Assembly: GCA_965207385.1 (NCBI GenBank)
Contig: CBDBLZ010000021.1
Coordinates: forward strand, 372,001-436,000
Reading direction: 5' to 3'
Origin: CAZXEU01 sp965207385
GTDB taxonomy: Bacteria; Bacteroidota; Rhodothermia; Rhodothermales; Bin80
Length of the DNA stretch: 64,000 nucleotides
The notes below the pieces were generated by a model. That model was not told the DNA's origin and ran no database searches. It was given only the letters and a program-made list of their open reading frames with translations. Below are positions 1 to 8,040 of this stretch, one piece after another. The translations under genes and the position numbers were made by a program. The number at the start of each line of letters is the position of its first letter. The stretch's first letter is position 1.

Positions 1-1
1 T

Positions 2-94
2 TCCAAGCTAGGACTTCTTGGTTCTAAGACCAACACAACCACATTGCTTGCCCTGCTCAATGCGGAACGCTATTCTTGTCCAGTCAAGGACTGA
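2..94 (+). CDS. C-terminal end of an unidentified upstream protein (partial)
   Basis: The second forward frame is open from the window edge to a TGA at 92-94 and encodes about 30 residues (SKLGLLGSKTNTTTLLALLN..., ending in CPVKD). The next gene begins 19 bases later on the same strand, which suits an operon tail. The sequence reads like a real protein end, but it is too short to assign a family. The start lies outside the window. It may simply be a chance open frame. Confidence 0.3.
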   Translation, partial: SKLGLLGSKTNTTTLLALLNAERYSCPVKD

Positions 95-112
95 CGTAAA
101 AGACCTACTGTG

Positions 113-409
113 ATGGCAGACTTCGAATCTATATGGATGGATGATTTCGATAGCTTCGATGATTGGTACGAACACGAGCTTGGTAAGGTAGCTAGCGCAG
201 AAGCAAGAGAGGCTGATCGCTTTGAGACACGGCAGATCAAGACCGATAGGAGTTCTTCCTTGCTAGACACATCGCACCATCCTGACTGCCCGCGATGCAA
301 TAAGAGGATGATTGTAAGACTGTCGAGAGTGGGGCCTACTGCAGGAACGTACTTCTGGGGCTGCCAAACCTTCCCAGATTGCCGAGGCAGCCGAAACATT
401 AATACATAG
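113..409 (+). CDS. Small protein with a C-terminal topoisomerase-type zinc finger
   Basis: 98 residues. The last third carries CPRCNKRMIVRL, then GTYFWGCQTFPDC: two CxxC/CxxxxxC-type pairs in the arrangement of the zinc fingers at the C-terminus of type IA topoisomerases, which bind single-stranded DNA. The first 60 residues are acidic and rich in Asp and Trp, with no family I recognise. The ATG at 113 follows a GTG at 110; I prefer the ATG. The finger is seen in the sequence; a nucleic-acid-binding role is inference. It may be an accessory subunit of the unseen upstream gene. Confidence 0.6.
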   Translation: MADFESIWMDDFDSFDDWYEHELGKVASAEAREADRFETRQIKTDRSSSLLDTSHHPDCPRCNKRMIVRLSRVGPTAGTYFWGCQTFPDCRGSRNINT

Positions 410-751
410 CTGGCTGCGAAGTGTAACGGGAGACCGAGATTGGAACTGAAAGAGCGCCTCCGGTCTGGAATGCCGGCGGATCAGTTAGATGATGCACAGC
501 GACTGGAGAGCCAGACCCATCCCTTCAACCCATGCGCCGCTAACGTGCGCGGTGCGGGATTCGGATGATCGGGCAGCTTGCCTACCGGGCAGGCCAGTGG
601 GCTAGAGGAGGGGCTCGTCACCCCCGGCTGCAGCTGGGGAAGGCAACATAAAGACCTATATGTCCCGGCCGCCGCATGGATGCGCCTTCACAGCGCCTTT
701 TTGTGCCCGGATATATGTTAGGGAGAGCTGCCTGCATCAGTCTTCGACTCC
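410..751. other. Intergenic stretch without a supported gene
   Basis: The 342 bases are GC-rich and have no open frame that looks like a protein. A GGGCAG/GCCTGC-rich patch near 571-600 could fold weakly. I see no promoter, tRNA or terminator that I can defend. Confidence 0.4.
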
Positions 752-985
752 ATGTCCGGTTCGCCCCGCCGCAAGCGCGCCATTCCGCAAGTGCGCACCG
801 TTTCCGTGCCGATGACGGAGGAGATGTATGCCGCGATCACCGATGCGGCCGAAGCCTACCAGGTCGACTTGGCCCGCATCGCTCGCGAAGCGCTTGAGCT
901 GGGACTCGGGCCAGCTCTCGCTGCCAGGAAGGAGGCGGCAGCGAAAGCCGCGCGCACCCGGTCTGCCAGCCGGCGGGAGTTATAG
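752..985 (+). CDS. Small putative ribbon-helix-helix DNA-binding protein
   Basis: 77 residues. A basic N-terminus leads into RTVSVPMTEEMYAAITDAA and ARIAREALELGL, a beta-strand plus two-helix layout like the ribbon-helix-helix (CopG/ParD/MobC) proteins that autoregulate plasmid and toxin-antitoxin genes. The tail is Ala/Arg-rich. No clear ribosome-binding site precedes the ATG. No toxin-like gene follows directly, so it could be an orphan antitoxin or accessory regulator. The fold is inferred from pattern only. Confidence 0.4.
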   Translation: MSGSPRRKRAIPQVRTVSVPMTEEMYAAITDAAEAYQVDLARIAREALELGLGPALAARKEAAAKAARTRSASRREL

Positions 986-1160
986 CCGAGCCGTCGGTGC
1001 GCTTCCGTCCTTGTCCGGCATTGATTCAGGGTGGTCGCGGTTCCGGCACCGGGCTCAGAATAGCGCCCGGGCCAGGAAAAGAAGCAGACCAAAGACAGCC
1101 TGCAATTGCGCTCAAGTCTTCGTGATGCCCTGATGCCCGTTAGTCACCTTGGCGAGAAGT

Positions 1161-2057
1161 CTAGTTCATCGCATGCCCCGATGGAGGTGGCAGTTCACCT
1201 ATCATTAGAAGCAAGGCTTCGCACAGTCTCATAAGAGCCAGCGCCTCGGCACGGGTGAACACGCTGCTTCGGCCATAATCGTGGTGATTCAGAGCCGCCA
1301 GTTGCTTGACGGAAGAAACGATACTTCCGTATTCCTTGCCCCGACGGTCATCGGTGCAGGCCTTCAGATATTCGGTGATGCCTACAGGCCCGTGATCTCT
1401 CAGGTCCTTGTCCACGGCCTCGACCAGAAGACGGCAGATCCCAGCCGCCTTGGGCGGGTCACTTGAAACTAGCCTACGGGCTTCGTTGAGGTAGTCTACC
1501 GCACGTTGGAGACTCCGGCCGTCCTTCAGCACACGGCGTAGCTCGACCACGTCGAAGTCCTCATAGCCGGATGCAGAGAGGAAGGCTATCCACGTGTCCG
1601 TAGGTACATCAAACCGCCATGGTTGATGGAGAATGGGCTCGATGATTCCGTTCATTGCCCACGATCCGGACAAATCCATCCAGAAGGTTGGGCGTGACCC
1701 ACCCCGCTCGGCCTCCAGGCGACTCAGAACAGGATGAGGTACACTGCAGCACATCGTGAACGTATGTTCTAAGGAGGGCGATGCCGAACGGAAGTACTGA
1801 AGGCCCTTCGGTACGGACAGGTCGCCGATCACAGGGCCTGTTTCGGATCGCCAGCGTAGCTGCCCGCCCAGACCAACGATCCTGAGTCCGACAAGGCCAT
1901 TTGGAAATCCAGGGGACGGGGACCGCTCCTGAACCTGGCACCCGGCCGAGAGCTTGAGGCGCGGCTGGAAGGCAGTATCCGCCGTCACGTCGCTCACCCA
2001 GATTGTTCCAACGCGATAATTGCTTAGGAGCAGGTCTCCCTGTCCGAATCTTGACAT
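1161..2057 (-). CDS. Hypothetical protein with a helical C-terminal domain
   Basis: 298 residues, no signal peptide. The first half is strand-rich with many Gly/Pro turns. From about residue 190 it becomes helical (YLNEARRLVSSDPPKAAGIC, then KQLAALNHHDYGRSSVFTRA), resembling the helical bundles that follow beta domains in some abortive-infection-like proteins. The NHHDYGR segment is polar and conserved-looking and might be an active site, but I cannot name the family. It sits alone on its strand at the edge of the mobile region. Real coding is likely given the length and composition; function unknown. Confidence 0.55.
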   Translation of the reverse strand: MSRFGQGDLLLSNYRVGTIWVSDVTADTAFQPRLKLSAGCQVQERSPSPGFPNGLVGLRIVGLGGQLRWRSETGPVIGDLSVPKGLQYFRSASPSLEHTFTMCCSVPHPVLSRLEAERGGSRPTFWMDLSGSWAMNGIIEPILHQPWRFDVPTDTWIAFLSASGYEDFDVVELRRVLKDGRSLQRAVDYLNEARRLVSSDPPKAAGICRLLVEAVDKDLRDHGPVGITEYLKACTDDRRGKEYGSIVSSVKQLAALNHHDYGRSSVFTRAEALALMRLCEALLLMIGELPPPSGHAMN

Positions 2058-2408
2058 GTGAGTGGAGTAATGTTTATCAAGGACTCAGTCGGTTTCAGTT
2101 GGGGCATCCCCGGGAACGCTTCACGTTCCAGTCGTCAACGGTATAGGCTGCGGCAGTTGCCGGTGGTGGTAGCAAAACCTGGCTATCCCCTAGACCTGCC
2201 GCTGACAGATACATTCTGTCAGGTCGGCGCCCAACATACGACCGTTAGCTGCGTGGGTCAAGCAGATTGGTTGTTAGCGACCGGTGCTGTAGGCCGAGTT
2301 ACTATCGTGCCTCCCAATTCTCGGAAGAGGCTGGAAGCCAACCAGTTCTCCTTGATTCGGGTACTGGCGTTATCTTGAAGGCTGGCCCCAGGAACGCACC
2401 AGCCAGGA
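2058..2408. other. Gap without a supported gene
   Basis: Short overlapping frames exist on both strands, but none has protein-like composition. Nothing regulatory can be called with confidence. Confidence 0.35.
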
Positions 2409-2993
2409 ATGGTGCCTCTTGGGGTCCAGGCCGCGATAAGTGCAACGGACGTAGAGCGGGTGATAGACTTTTCTGTTCCGATTTCGTTGGGCCTCGCGTC
2501 GGCTGTTCTAAGGGTTGTTCGCAGGCCATTGTGGTTGAAGAGGCGGATCTGGAACGGAACGTGGCGCACGGGCTTGCGGGTAAGTGTTACCGGCATCGAG
2601 AGCGGCCCTGTTACTCGTGCCCTCGGATTCACGGAATCAGCACTAAGGGTCAACGTGTCGAACACGGGTAAGAAAGCCGTAAGGGTCACAGATCTCCGGC
2701 TGATGTTCTCTGGGCCCTTCGGCATACCCGTTCATTCTGAGGCCCCGGGTGGTCGTTCACATCCCAAGTTGCCTGTTCGGCTTCCAACGGCGGAGGAGCT
2801 TGTGTGGTATTTCCCAGCTCAGACTACATCTGGGACGTTAAATACATTCTTCATGCCGTCCCGCCGGACGGGACACCGAGACGTCGCCGTCTACGTGAGG
2901 TGTCGTATTAATTCCAGCACAGCCTGCGTGAGTCGGCTTGTTCGCTTCCCCACGGATCCGAACGTTCACTGGCCATCTCCGCTCACTCTCTAG
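2409..2993 (+). CDS. Hypothetical beta-rich protein
   Basis: 194 residues. The central part (SALRVNVSNTGKKAVRVTDL) reads like one strand pair of an immunoglobulin-like sandwich, a pattern common in small phage or plasmid hypothetical proteins; TLNTFFMPSRR and a Cys-containing RCRINSSTACVSRL follow. The N-terminal 40 residues are hydrophobic in places but do not form a convincing signal peptide. The true start is uncertain because the ATG at 2409 has AGGA immediately upstream, too close for a good ribosome-binding site. Competing frames on both strands lower the confidence. No function assigned. Confidence 0.45.
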   Translation: MVPLGVQAAISATDVERVIDFSVPISLGLASAVLRVVRRPLWLKRRIWNGTWRTGLRVSVTGIESGPVTRALGFTESALRVNVSNTGKKAVRVTDLRLMFSGPFGIPVHSEAPGGRSHPKLPVRLPTAEELVWYFPAQTTSGTLNTFFMPSRRTGHRDVAVYVRCRINSSTACVSRLVRFPTDPNVHWPSPLTL

Positions 2994-3516
2994 CATCGCT
3001 CTTTGCATCATTTGAACCGACCGCCGCAGGACCTCGCGGAGCCGGACAGTTCTTGCTGGAAGTTTCGCTTACGTGCCGCTCCTACGGCGCGCGCGCCGAT
3101 CCAATGCCGGGCGAGGCAGCTGTACGTCGTACTAACGACAGATAGAATTTTCAGGACCAAAGTCAGTCTCGTGGGTGGGCGTTGCGTATGGCAGTAAGTT
3201 GGCGTAGCGCAGTTGCGCCAACACGGTCCCAGGGTAACGGACTAGCCAGCGTTTCCGGCGGTTTTCGGGTGCCGGAAAGTGGTGGTGCAGGAGAGGCGCT
3301 AATTGGCCGAAGTGAGCCAAGTGCCCCAAATAGGTCACAAACGGGCATGTGGTTCAGTATGTGCAGAGGGGTCAAAGTCGCGCGTAGACGGTGTTCGTGA
3401 GCCAAGACCGCATCCTGGTACGGTTAAGGCCGAATTCGGACACCGTGTTGCCGGGATATTGCTCCGTGGTTTCAGGTATTCCTCCGGACCGGGGCTTTGC
3501 CGGCCATATCCGGTAG
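2994..3516. other. Non-coding region ahead of the mobilisation genes
   Basis: Several overlapping short frames are present, none protein-like. The stretch holds clustered inverted repeats (3198-3278) and lies next to the mobilisation genes, so an origin of transfer is possible but unproven. Confidence 0.35.
3198..3278. repeat. Two adjacent inverted repeats (possible oriT or structural element)
   Basis: First repeat: GTTGGCG at 3198-3204 pairs with CGCCAAC at 3216-3222, and an alternative GCGCA/TGCGC stem lies inside it. Second repeat: TTTCCGGC at 3252-3259 pairs perfectly with GCCGGAAA at 3271-3278 around an 11-base loop. No T-run follows either stem, so these are not typical terminators. 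The position before MobC-like and relaxase genes is where a transfer origin could sit; that role is inference. Confidence 0.4.
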
Positions 3517-3951
3517 TCAAGCCCTGTCCCACAGTGGGCCATGCTCCCTGAGCCAGGCTACCAGCTGCCCGGGAGACATCTTCCGCTGCCGCGCCAAGTC
3601 CCTGGCAGCAAGGGCGCGGCGCGGATGCCTTCGTGCTATCGCCAGTGCGGCTCTCGAATAGATCTCCCGGTCCTCCATTTCCCGGCCATAGCCCCGTATG
3701 CCGGCTTCCGCCTCATCCGGATCAGGACCAGGTGCAGCCGCCTTGGTGGCGGGTGAAGCCATTTCTGGCTGCATCACGGCCGCGGCCGGCTGATTGCCGA
3801 GCAGCGCTTCCCGCACGAGCTCCTACAAGGACTGGCCGGGCCTCTTGCGCTTGTGCAAGAACTGCGCTTCCTCGGGCGTGAAGTAGGCAAAGACGGCGAC
3901 GGACCGTTTTCGTGCGGGCGGCAGTGCCGGACGGCCGGGTGATCGGGCCAT
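3517..3951 (-). pseudogene. MobC/ribbon-helix-helix-like mobilisation accessory protein, interrupted by TAG
   Basis: Reading from the ATG at 3951, the frame gives MARSPGRPALPPARKRSVAV and a TPEEAQFLHKR helix, like RHH accessory proteins of plasmid mobilisation. It then hits TAG at 3825-3823, exactly where such proteins continue with LSELVREALLG. The same frame continues past the stop as ELVREALLGNQ and stays open to 3517, giving about 144 codons in all. A single nonsense change in an otherwise coherent frame therefore explains the two fragments. The 3' half ends in a charged helical region (ARDLARQRKMSPGQLVAWL). It lies divergent to the intact MobC-like gene at 4224. Confidence 0.6.
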
Positions 3952-4223
3952 GGGCTTCGTGGTAGTTGAATACAGGGAAGTACTTGATGCGCCCTCCGGA
4001 CGGGAGGGCAGAGCCATTTGGTACAGTGCAGTATTCCAGGCGAGCGGGACCCGGAGAGCATGCGGGCGGTCCTGTCCGGGCGACGTGTTAACGGGTAACG
4101 CCGGTCGTTCCGACAATTGCCGGGGCCAGGTGCAATCGTAGCGGGATTGTAGCGTGCGGCAGGCCCTTCCACGCTCTGCGGCGGCGACCTACAGGGAGAC
4201 GACGAAGAGCAGCGGAGCAAGCA

Positions 4224-4598
4224 ATGTTTTCCCAAAGTGAAAACTTCCCGCGCCCGGGGAAAGGCGCCTCACGGGAGGCTGGTACCGGTGCCGGTACGAG
4301 GGAACGCGGCCGCGGCGGCCGGCCACGGCTTCCTGCGCACGTGCGCCGCACGCGCAGCATCAGCGTGAGCGTAAACGGCGAGAAGCTGTCGGTGATAGAG
4401 CGGAAAGCCGGCCTCGCCGGCATGAGCACAAGCGTATACGTCCGCCAGGCGGCGCTGGCGGCGAAGCTGAGCGCGAAGGTCAACGGCCGCGTGTACGCGG
4501 CGCTGGCACGCATAGCAAACCGTACGCGACGACTGCCGATGGAGCGGTACCTGCGGGATGCGGTGGAGGAGGTGCTGGCAATGCGGCGCAGGCTGTAG
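4224..4598 (+). CDS. mobC: MobC-like plasmid mobilisation relaxosome protein
   Basis: 124 residues. After a Gly/Arg-rich leader it reads GRPRLPAHVRRTRSISVSVN, then ERKAGLAGMSTSVYVRQAAL and a helical tail ending LRDAVEEVLAMRRRL. This is the usual layout of MobC/MbeC-type proteins, which bind near oriT and help the relaxase open DNA. GGAG at 4214-4217 sits 6 bases before the ATG. It ends 4 bases before the relaxase pseudogene, the standard mobC-relaxase order. The start overlaps an inverted repeat, GTTTTC/GAAAAC at 4225-4243, which could be an autoregulatory site. The gene appears intact although its partner is broken. Confidence 0.75.
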   Translation: MFSQSENFPRPGKGASREAGTGAGTRERGRGGRPRLPAHVRRTRSISVSVNGEKLSVIERKAGLAGMSTSVYVRQAALAAKLSAKVNGRVYAALARIANRTRRLPMERYLRDAVEEVLAMRRRL

Positions 4599-4602
4599 GG
4601 GC

Positions 4603-5415
4603 ATGGTAGGCAAGGTGACGCGCGGCAAGAGCTTCAGGGGCCTGGCGACGTACCTCGTACGCAATCCGGAGCGGGTGGCGTGGACGGACTCGCGGTGGCT
4701 GTGAGCGGCAGAGGCGAAGGAGGTGGCGCGGGAGATGCACGTTACGGCGCAGGTCTTGAGTCGCTGCGAGAAGCCGGTGTACCACGTTAGCCTGTCGTTC
4801 GACAAGAAAGACGCGCCGACGCGCACGCAGATGGAGGGTGCGTGCGATGCAGTGCTGCGGGATCTGGGTCTGGAGGATCACCAGGCGTTTCTGGAGGCGC
4901 ACAATGACACGGCACATCCGCACGTGCACATGATGATCAACCGCGTGCATCCGGAAACGGGCAGGGCCTGGAGCACGAGTCATGACTACCGTCGCATAGA
5001 GCGTACGCTGCGCGGCCTGGAGGCGGAGTGAGATCTGCGCCGAGTGCCGGGGCACCATGCCCGCGAGCCGGGCCACGAGCGTCCGGACCGGAGCCGGGCA
5101 TACGCTGCAGCTGCACTTTCCCGGCAGGCGGTGCGATCATACCTAGAAGCCCGGCTCAGCATGCCGGGCCTGGAGGAAATGGCGAGCATGAAAACGAAGG
5201 CGCGTGTGCGATCGGAGCGGATCGCGCACCTGGAGCATCATTTGGATAGGCTGCCGGATGAAGGAGCTCTGCTTCACCGCACGGCGGAGCGGGCATCGAA
5301 GCTGTCTCCGGAGAGGATGGATCGGTTGATGCGGGCGCTGGGCCGGGAGGCTTCCTTCGAGCTCAGGCGGGAAATCGGGCGGCTATTGGAGCGCGATCGG
5401 GGCCTGGAGCGGTAG
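4603..5415 (+). pseudogene. MobP-type relaxase with two in-frame TGA stops
   Basis: Starting at the ATG 4603, the frame reads MVGKVTRGKSFRGLATYLV, the N-terminus of MOBP-type relaxases with the candidate catalytic Tyr17. It meets TGA at 4702-4704, continues through PVYHVSLSF and the metal-binding motif HNDTAHPHVH (residues 100-109; HUH type), meets a second TGA at 5029-5031, then runs on in the same frame as LRRVPGHHAR... to 5415. Intact relatives read straight through both sites. The frame is otherwise undamaged over 271 codons. Loss of function is the simplest reading, so this element could move only with a helper relaxase, if at all. Confidence 0.75.
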
Positions 5416-5650
5416 GACTCATGCGAACATAGCCCGCTCATGCCACATACGGACGCAACACGTTTGTTACGTATTATCTACATCATATCAATATGTTGGA
5501 ATCCCCACCAGTACCTGTTTCATGAAGTTCTGTCGAAGACCATCAAGGTGCTCCTATTGCGGTTTGATGTGAGCTTTCTGCAGCCTATAATCGCGCTGGC
5601 TTAACTCATCGCTCACCACGCACCATCCCACAATCAGACTATACTTGCCG

Positions 5651-5941
5651 ATGAACATCTCTCGTCCTAACAGCGCCCGCGGGCGCTCGTTCACTCGCAC
5701 ATACTTGTCGCTGGCATGCACAGTGATCTTGCTAGTCATGTCTGCGACCATCTCATCAAGGAGCGGAGTAGCAGCTGAGGATTGGGTGTGCAATGGAGAG
5801 TGTGCCACCTTCTGCGAAACTGACGGCTGGAGCCGAAATTGCTGGACCCTACTGTGCTGCAGGTCAGAAAACCTGCCGTGCACCAAGGCAGAGACACACT
5901 TTACCTGCTACGGTGAAGACGCCATTGTAGTGTACCCGTAG
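5651..5941 (+). CDS. Small secreted eight-cysteine peptide A
   Basis: 96 residues. A basic N-terminus (SARGRSFTRTY) leads into a hydrophobic stretch (LSLACTVILLVMSATIS), and a likely signal peptidase site falls after SGVAA, leaving a mature chain of about 52 residues with 8 Cys: C-x3-C-x3-C-x3-GW-x3-C-x4-CC-x6-C-x8-C. It matches no family I can name. Peptide B 43 bases downstream shares the C-x(2,3)-GW-x3-C-x4-C core. An upstream in-frame TTG at 5645 is less likely than the ATG. A propeller lipoprotein and a thioredoxin-fold protein follow on the same strand, so export and disulphide folding of this peptide is a reasonable inference. The locus looks less GC-rich than its surroundings, suggesting transfer. 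Confidence 0.6.
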   Translation: MNISRPNSARGRSFTRTYLSLACTVILLVMSATISSRSGVAAEDWVCNGECATFCETDGWSRNCWTLLCCRSENLPCTKAETHFTCYGEDAIVVYP

Positions 5942-5984
5942 CAGGTGCACAGTCAACTTACAGCTTAACCCACACTATCTAGTC

Positions 5985-6287
5985 ATGAGTAAGCTCAATA
6001 CCCGGACTTTTCGCACGACTGTTTCCACATCACTTACGGTGATGCTTCTGTGCATCCTTCTATGGTACCCTCAAGTGGTGACAGGGGTAGCCAAAATTCC
6101 AACTTGTGGTGCTGACGCTGCGCAGGTGTGCGCAGCCGCTGGCTGTGATCCTGGATGGTTTGTCCTCTGTGGTGACGTTAAATGTGAGAACTGTGACGCA
6201 CTTCCTTCATTGACGGGTGGCTTTGTGAACATATGTTTAAAACTTACTCAGAGTTGTTACAGTGACGGAAACCCGTTCGACTTCTAG
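5985..6287 (+). CDS. Small secreted eight-cysteine peptide B
   Basis: 100 residues. The signal-like N-terminus (TSLTVMLLCILLWYPQVV) is followed by a candidate cleavage site after TGVA, leaving about 64 residues with 8 Cys: C-x7-C-x4-C-x2-GW-x3-C-x4-C-x2-C-x13-C-x6-C. The C-x2-GW-x3-C-x4-C core matches peptide A, so the two look like diverged paralogues. The C-terminus is acidic and aromatic (SDGNPFDF). The secretion signal and paired cysteines point to an oxidised extracytoplasmic peptide; antimicrobial, signalling or structural roles are all open. The start ATG lacks a strong Shine-Dalgarno, which is common in this group of bacteria. Confidence 0.65.
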   Translation: MSKLNTRTFRTTVSTSLTVMLLCILLWYPQVVTGVAKIPTCGADAAQVCAAAGCDPGWFVLCGDVKCENCDALPSLTGGFVNICLKLTQSCYSDGNPFDF

Positions 6288-6375
6288 ATGGAGGTCGTTG
6301 GTGCACACGTCAACGACTGCTGTCTGCAGCAACGTAGATAGCAACCACAGCCGGAAGCGGAAGACGTTCTTCCCA

Positions 6376-7413
6376 ATGTGGACTCAGTGGCCGTATTACT
6401 TGGTTACGGCGGTGGCGGTTTTCGCAGGAACATGCCGTCTCCAGTCTACAGAGTCAGCCGGGAGCACAACGCTTTTGAAGTTGCCCGAGGTTGTTGAGCA
6501 GAAGAGCGAAGGCCGGGTATGGCAGGACATGTACCTTCGCCCACTGTTTGAGCTTCCGAACGACACCAGTGCCATGTTCTACAACCCAGGCGCGGTACGG
6601 GCGGATGATTCCGGCAACATCTATGTCATAGATTTTGGGATACTGGCCGTTCATCAGTTTAATGCCAGCGGCCAATTTGTGACCTCCTTCGGAGCGGGGC
6701 CTGGATCAGGTCCCGGGGAGTTAAACAGCATACTGGACATGGGGGTGTTGGGTGACTCATTGCTGTATATCGTTGACAATGCAGCTCGCAAGGTCTCCTA
6801 CTTTGGTCTCGCTGGGGATTACGTCAGGTCGGATTTTCTAGAGTGGCTCCCTGTGCGATATCGCGTTACTTCAGGTGGCCGGTCCTATATGTTTCTGAGT
6901 CAAATGGAGCACCTGTTTGAAACCAGGCTCGGAGAAGAGGTCACCAGGTTCGGAGCAGTCCCGGACAACCCCTACGGTTACGGATCGGGGATGGCTCTAG
7001 GAATGCTGACGACTTTCGGTGAAAGACTGATTTATGCTCCGGCGCATTTTCCCATAATCGTGCAGTACGACCCGGATGGATCGGTAAGATACGCTCGGGG
7101 TACGCCAGATTGGGGTAAATTCGAAGAACCGGAGTGGGAGCGACAAATGCTTGGTGGGCGGGGGGCGTACCGTATTGTGGGTGACGTCATCCAGGGCGAT
7201 GTAAATGAGTATGGCGGAAAACTGTTTGTCCACGCCATTGTCGATTCGACGGGTGCGATAGATGTCTATCGGGCTTCCAGCGGTGACTATCTGTATTCGA
7301 TCAGGTTGCCAGGGAACCACTACACGTACGTTGCCAATGAGCGCGTTTATCAGCTTGCTCGACCAACATCTACTGTCACCGTTTACGCGATGGAAGCAAG
7401 GCAAGCCAGTTAG
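6376..7413 (+). CDS. Six-bladed beta-propeller lipoprotein
   Basis: 345 residues from the ATG at 6376; an in-frame GTG at 6262 would add a non-signal leader and overlap peptide B. A hydrophobic N-terminus ends in VFAGTC, a lipobox-like site with an unusual Thr before the Cys. The body has repeated propeller blades, e.g. DDSGNIYVIDFGILAVHQFN followed by SGQFVTSFGAGPGSGPGEL, typical of the six-bladed 6-NHL-like family (PF17170 type) of Bacteroidota. A paralogue is at 26386-27414. It starts 88 bases after peptide B and ends 17 bases before the thioredoxin-fold gene, so these probably form one transcript. To my knowledge, such propellers recur beside small secreted peptides in Bacteroidota; binding the peptide is inference. 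Confidence 0.75.
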   Translation: MWTQWPYYLVTAVAVFAGTCRLQSTESAGSTTLLKLPEVVEQKSEGRVWQDMYLRPLFELPNDTSAMFYNPGAVRADDSGNIYVIDFGILAVHQFNASGQFVTSFGAGPGSGPGELNSILDMGVLGDSLLYIVDNAARKVSYFGLAGDYVRSDFLEWLPVRYRVTSGGRSYMFLSQMEHLFETRLGEEVTRFGAVPDNPYGYGSGMALGMLTTFGERLIYAPAHFPIIVQYDPDGSVRYARGTPDWGKFEEPEWERQMLGGRGAYRIVGDVIQGDVNEYGGKLFVHAIVDSTGAIDVYRASSGDYLYSIRLPGNHYTYVANERVYQLARPTSTVTVYAMEARQAS

Positions 7414-7430
7414 CGCGTGCCGGAATTGTG

Positions 7431-7952
7431 ATGTGGAGCCAAGTGGTCATGAAGCAAATAGGGCGGGTGTGGGAAGTGGCGGCCCATGTACTCTTGGCTG
7501 GAGCGATCATAGTATTTTGCTATGTTGCTTTCGTACGAAGTCCGCCGGAGCCGTCAGGCGTGACTCCCGGCGAGCGGTTCACAGAACTAGAAGGGATTGT
7601 AGGAAAGGGGCGCGTCACCACGGTCATGCTGGCGTTAACACCAACGTGCCCATATTGTCTTCGGAGCATGCCATTCTACGCGGAATTGGTGGACATGCGA
7701 GAGGAGGATGGGATCAGATTAAAGGTTGTGGCAGCCGTTGACACGAGCATCTCAGTGCCCCTACAAAGAGCACAGCTACGTGACTTAGGCGTTGGGGTCG
7801 ACACTGTTGTTGCAGTGTCTTTCGCTAGAATGGAAATATTTGGTGTTCCATCGCTCATCGTATTAGATAGTGCAGCTGTTGTTCACCGTGTGTGGAGAGG
7901 TCTTCTTGATGAGGCGGGGGAGGAATCCGTACGTCAGGTTATACGGAATTGA
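7431..7952 (+). CDS. Membrane-anchored thioredoxin-fold protein with CPYC active site
   Basis: 173 residues. One transmembrane segment lies at about residues 16-36 (AAHVLLAGAIIVFCYVAFV), followed by a periplasmic domain with LTPTCPYCLRSMPFY (C73-P-Y-C76) and the cis-proline loop EIFGVPSLIVL. The fold is that of TlpA/thioredoxin-like oxidoreductases, but CPYC is the glutaredoxin dipeptide rather than the WCxxC usual in TlpA. The gap to the propeller gene is only 17 bases. With two cysteine-rich secreted peptides upstream, a role in making or isomerising their disulphides is the obvious inference. The ATG at 7449 is an alternative start. Confidence 0.75.
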   Translation: MWSQVVMKQIGRVWEVAAHVLLAGAIIVFCYVAFVRSPPEPSGVTPGERFTELEGIVGKGRVTTVMLALTPTCPYCLRSMPFYAELVDMREEDGIRLKVVAAVDTSISVPLQRAQLRDLGVGVDTVVAVSFARMEIFGVPSLIVLDSAAVVHRVWRGLLDEAGEESVRQVIRN

Positions 7953-8040
7953 CCGTAATCTTGACCGGTGAACCAGATCGGATTCATGCTGATGTCCTCG
8001 CGCTACGGGCGGGGCAGCGTGTCTTTAAGCTAGACCTTTA

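Noticed and set aside
4603..5415. Stop-codon reassignment or selenocysteine for the TGA codons in the relaxase
   Set aside because: Neighbouring broken genes use TAG and TAA, core genes end normally at TGA, and no SECIS-like hairpin or Sec gene is evident.
5554..5886. Minus-strand frame of 110 codons opposite peptide A
   Set aside because: No signal, no domain, and it lies antisense to a frame with a clear signal peptide and cysteine pattern.
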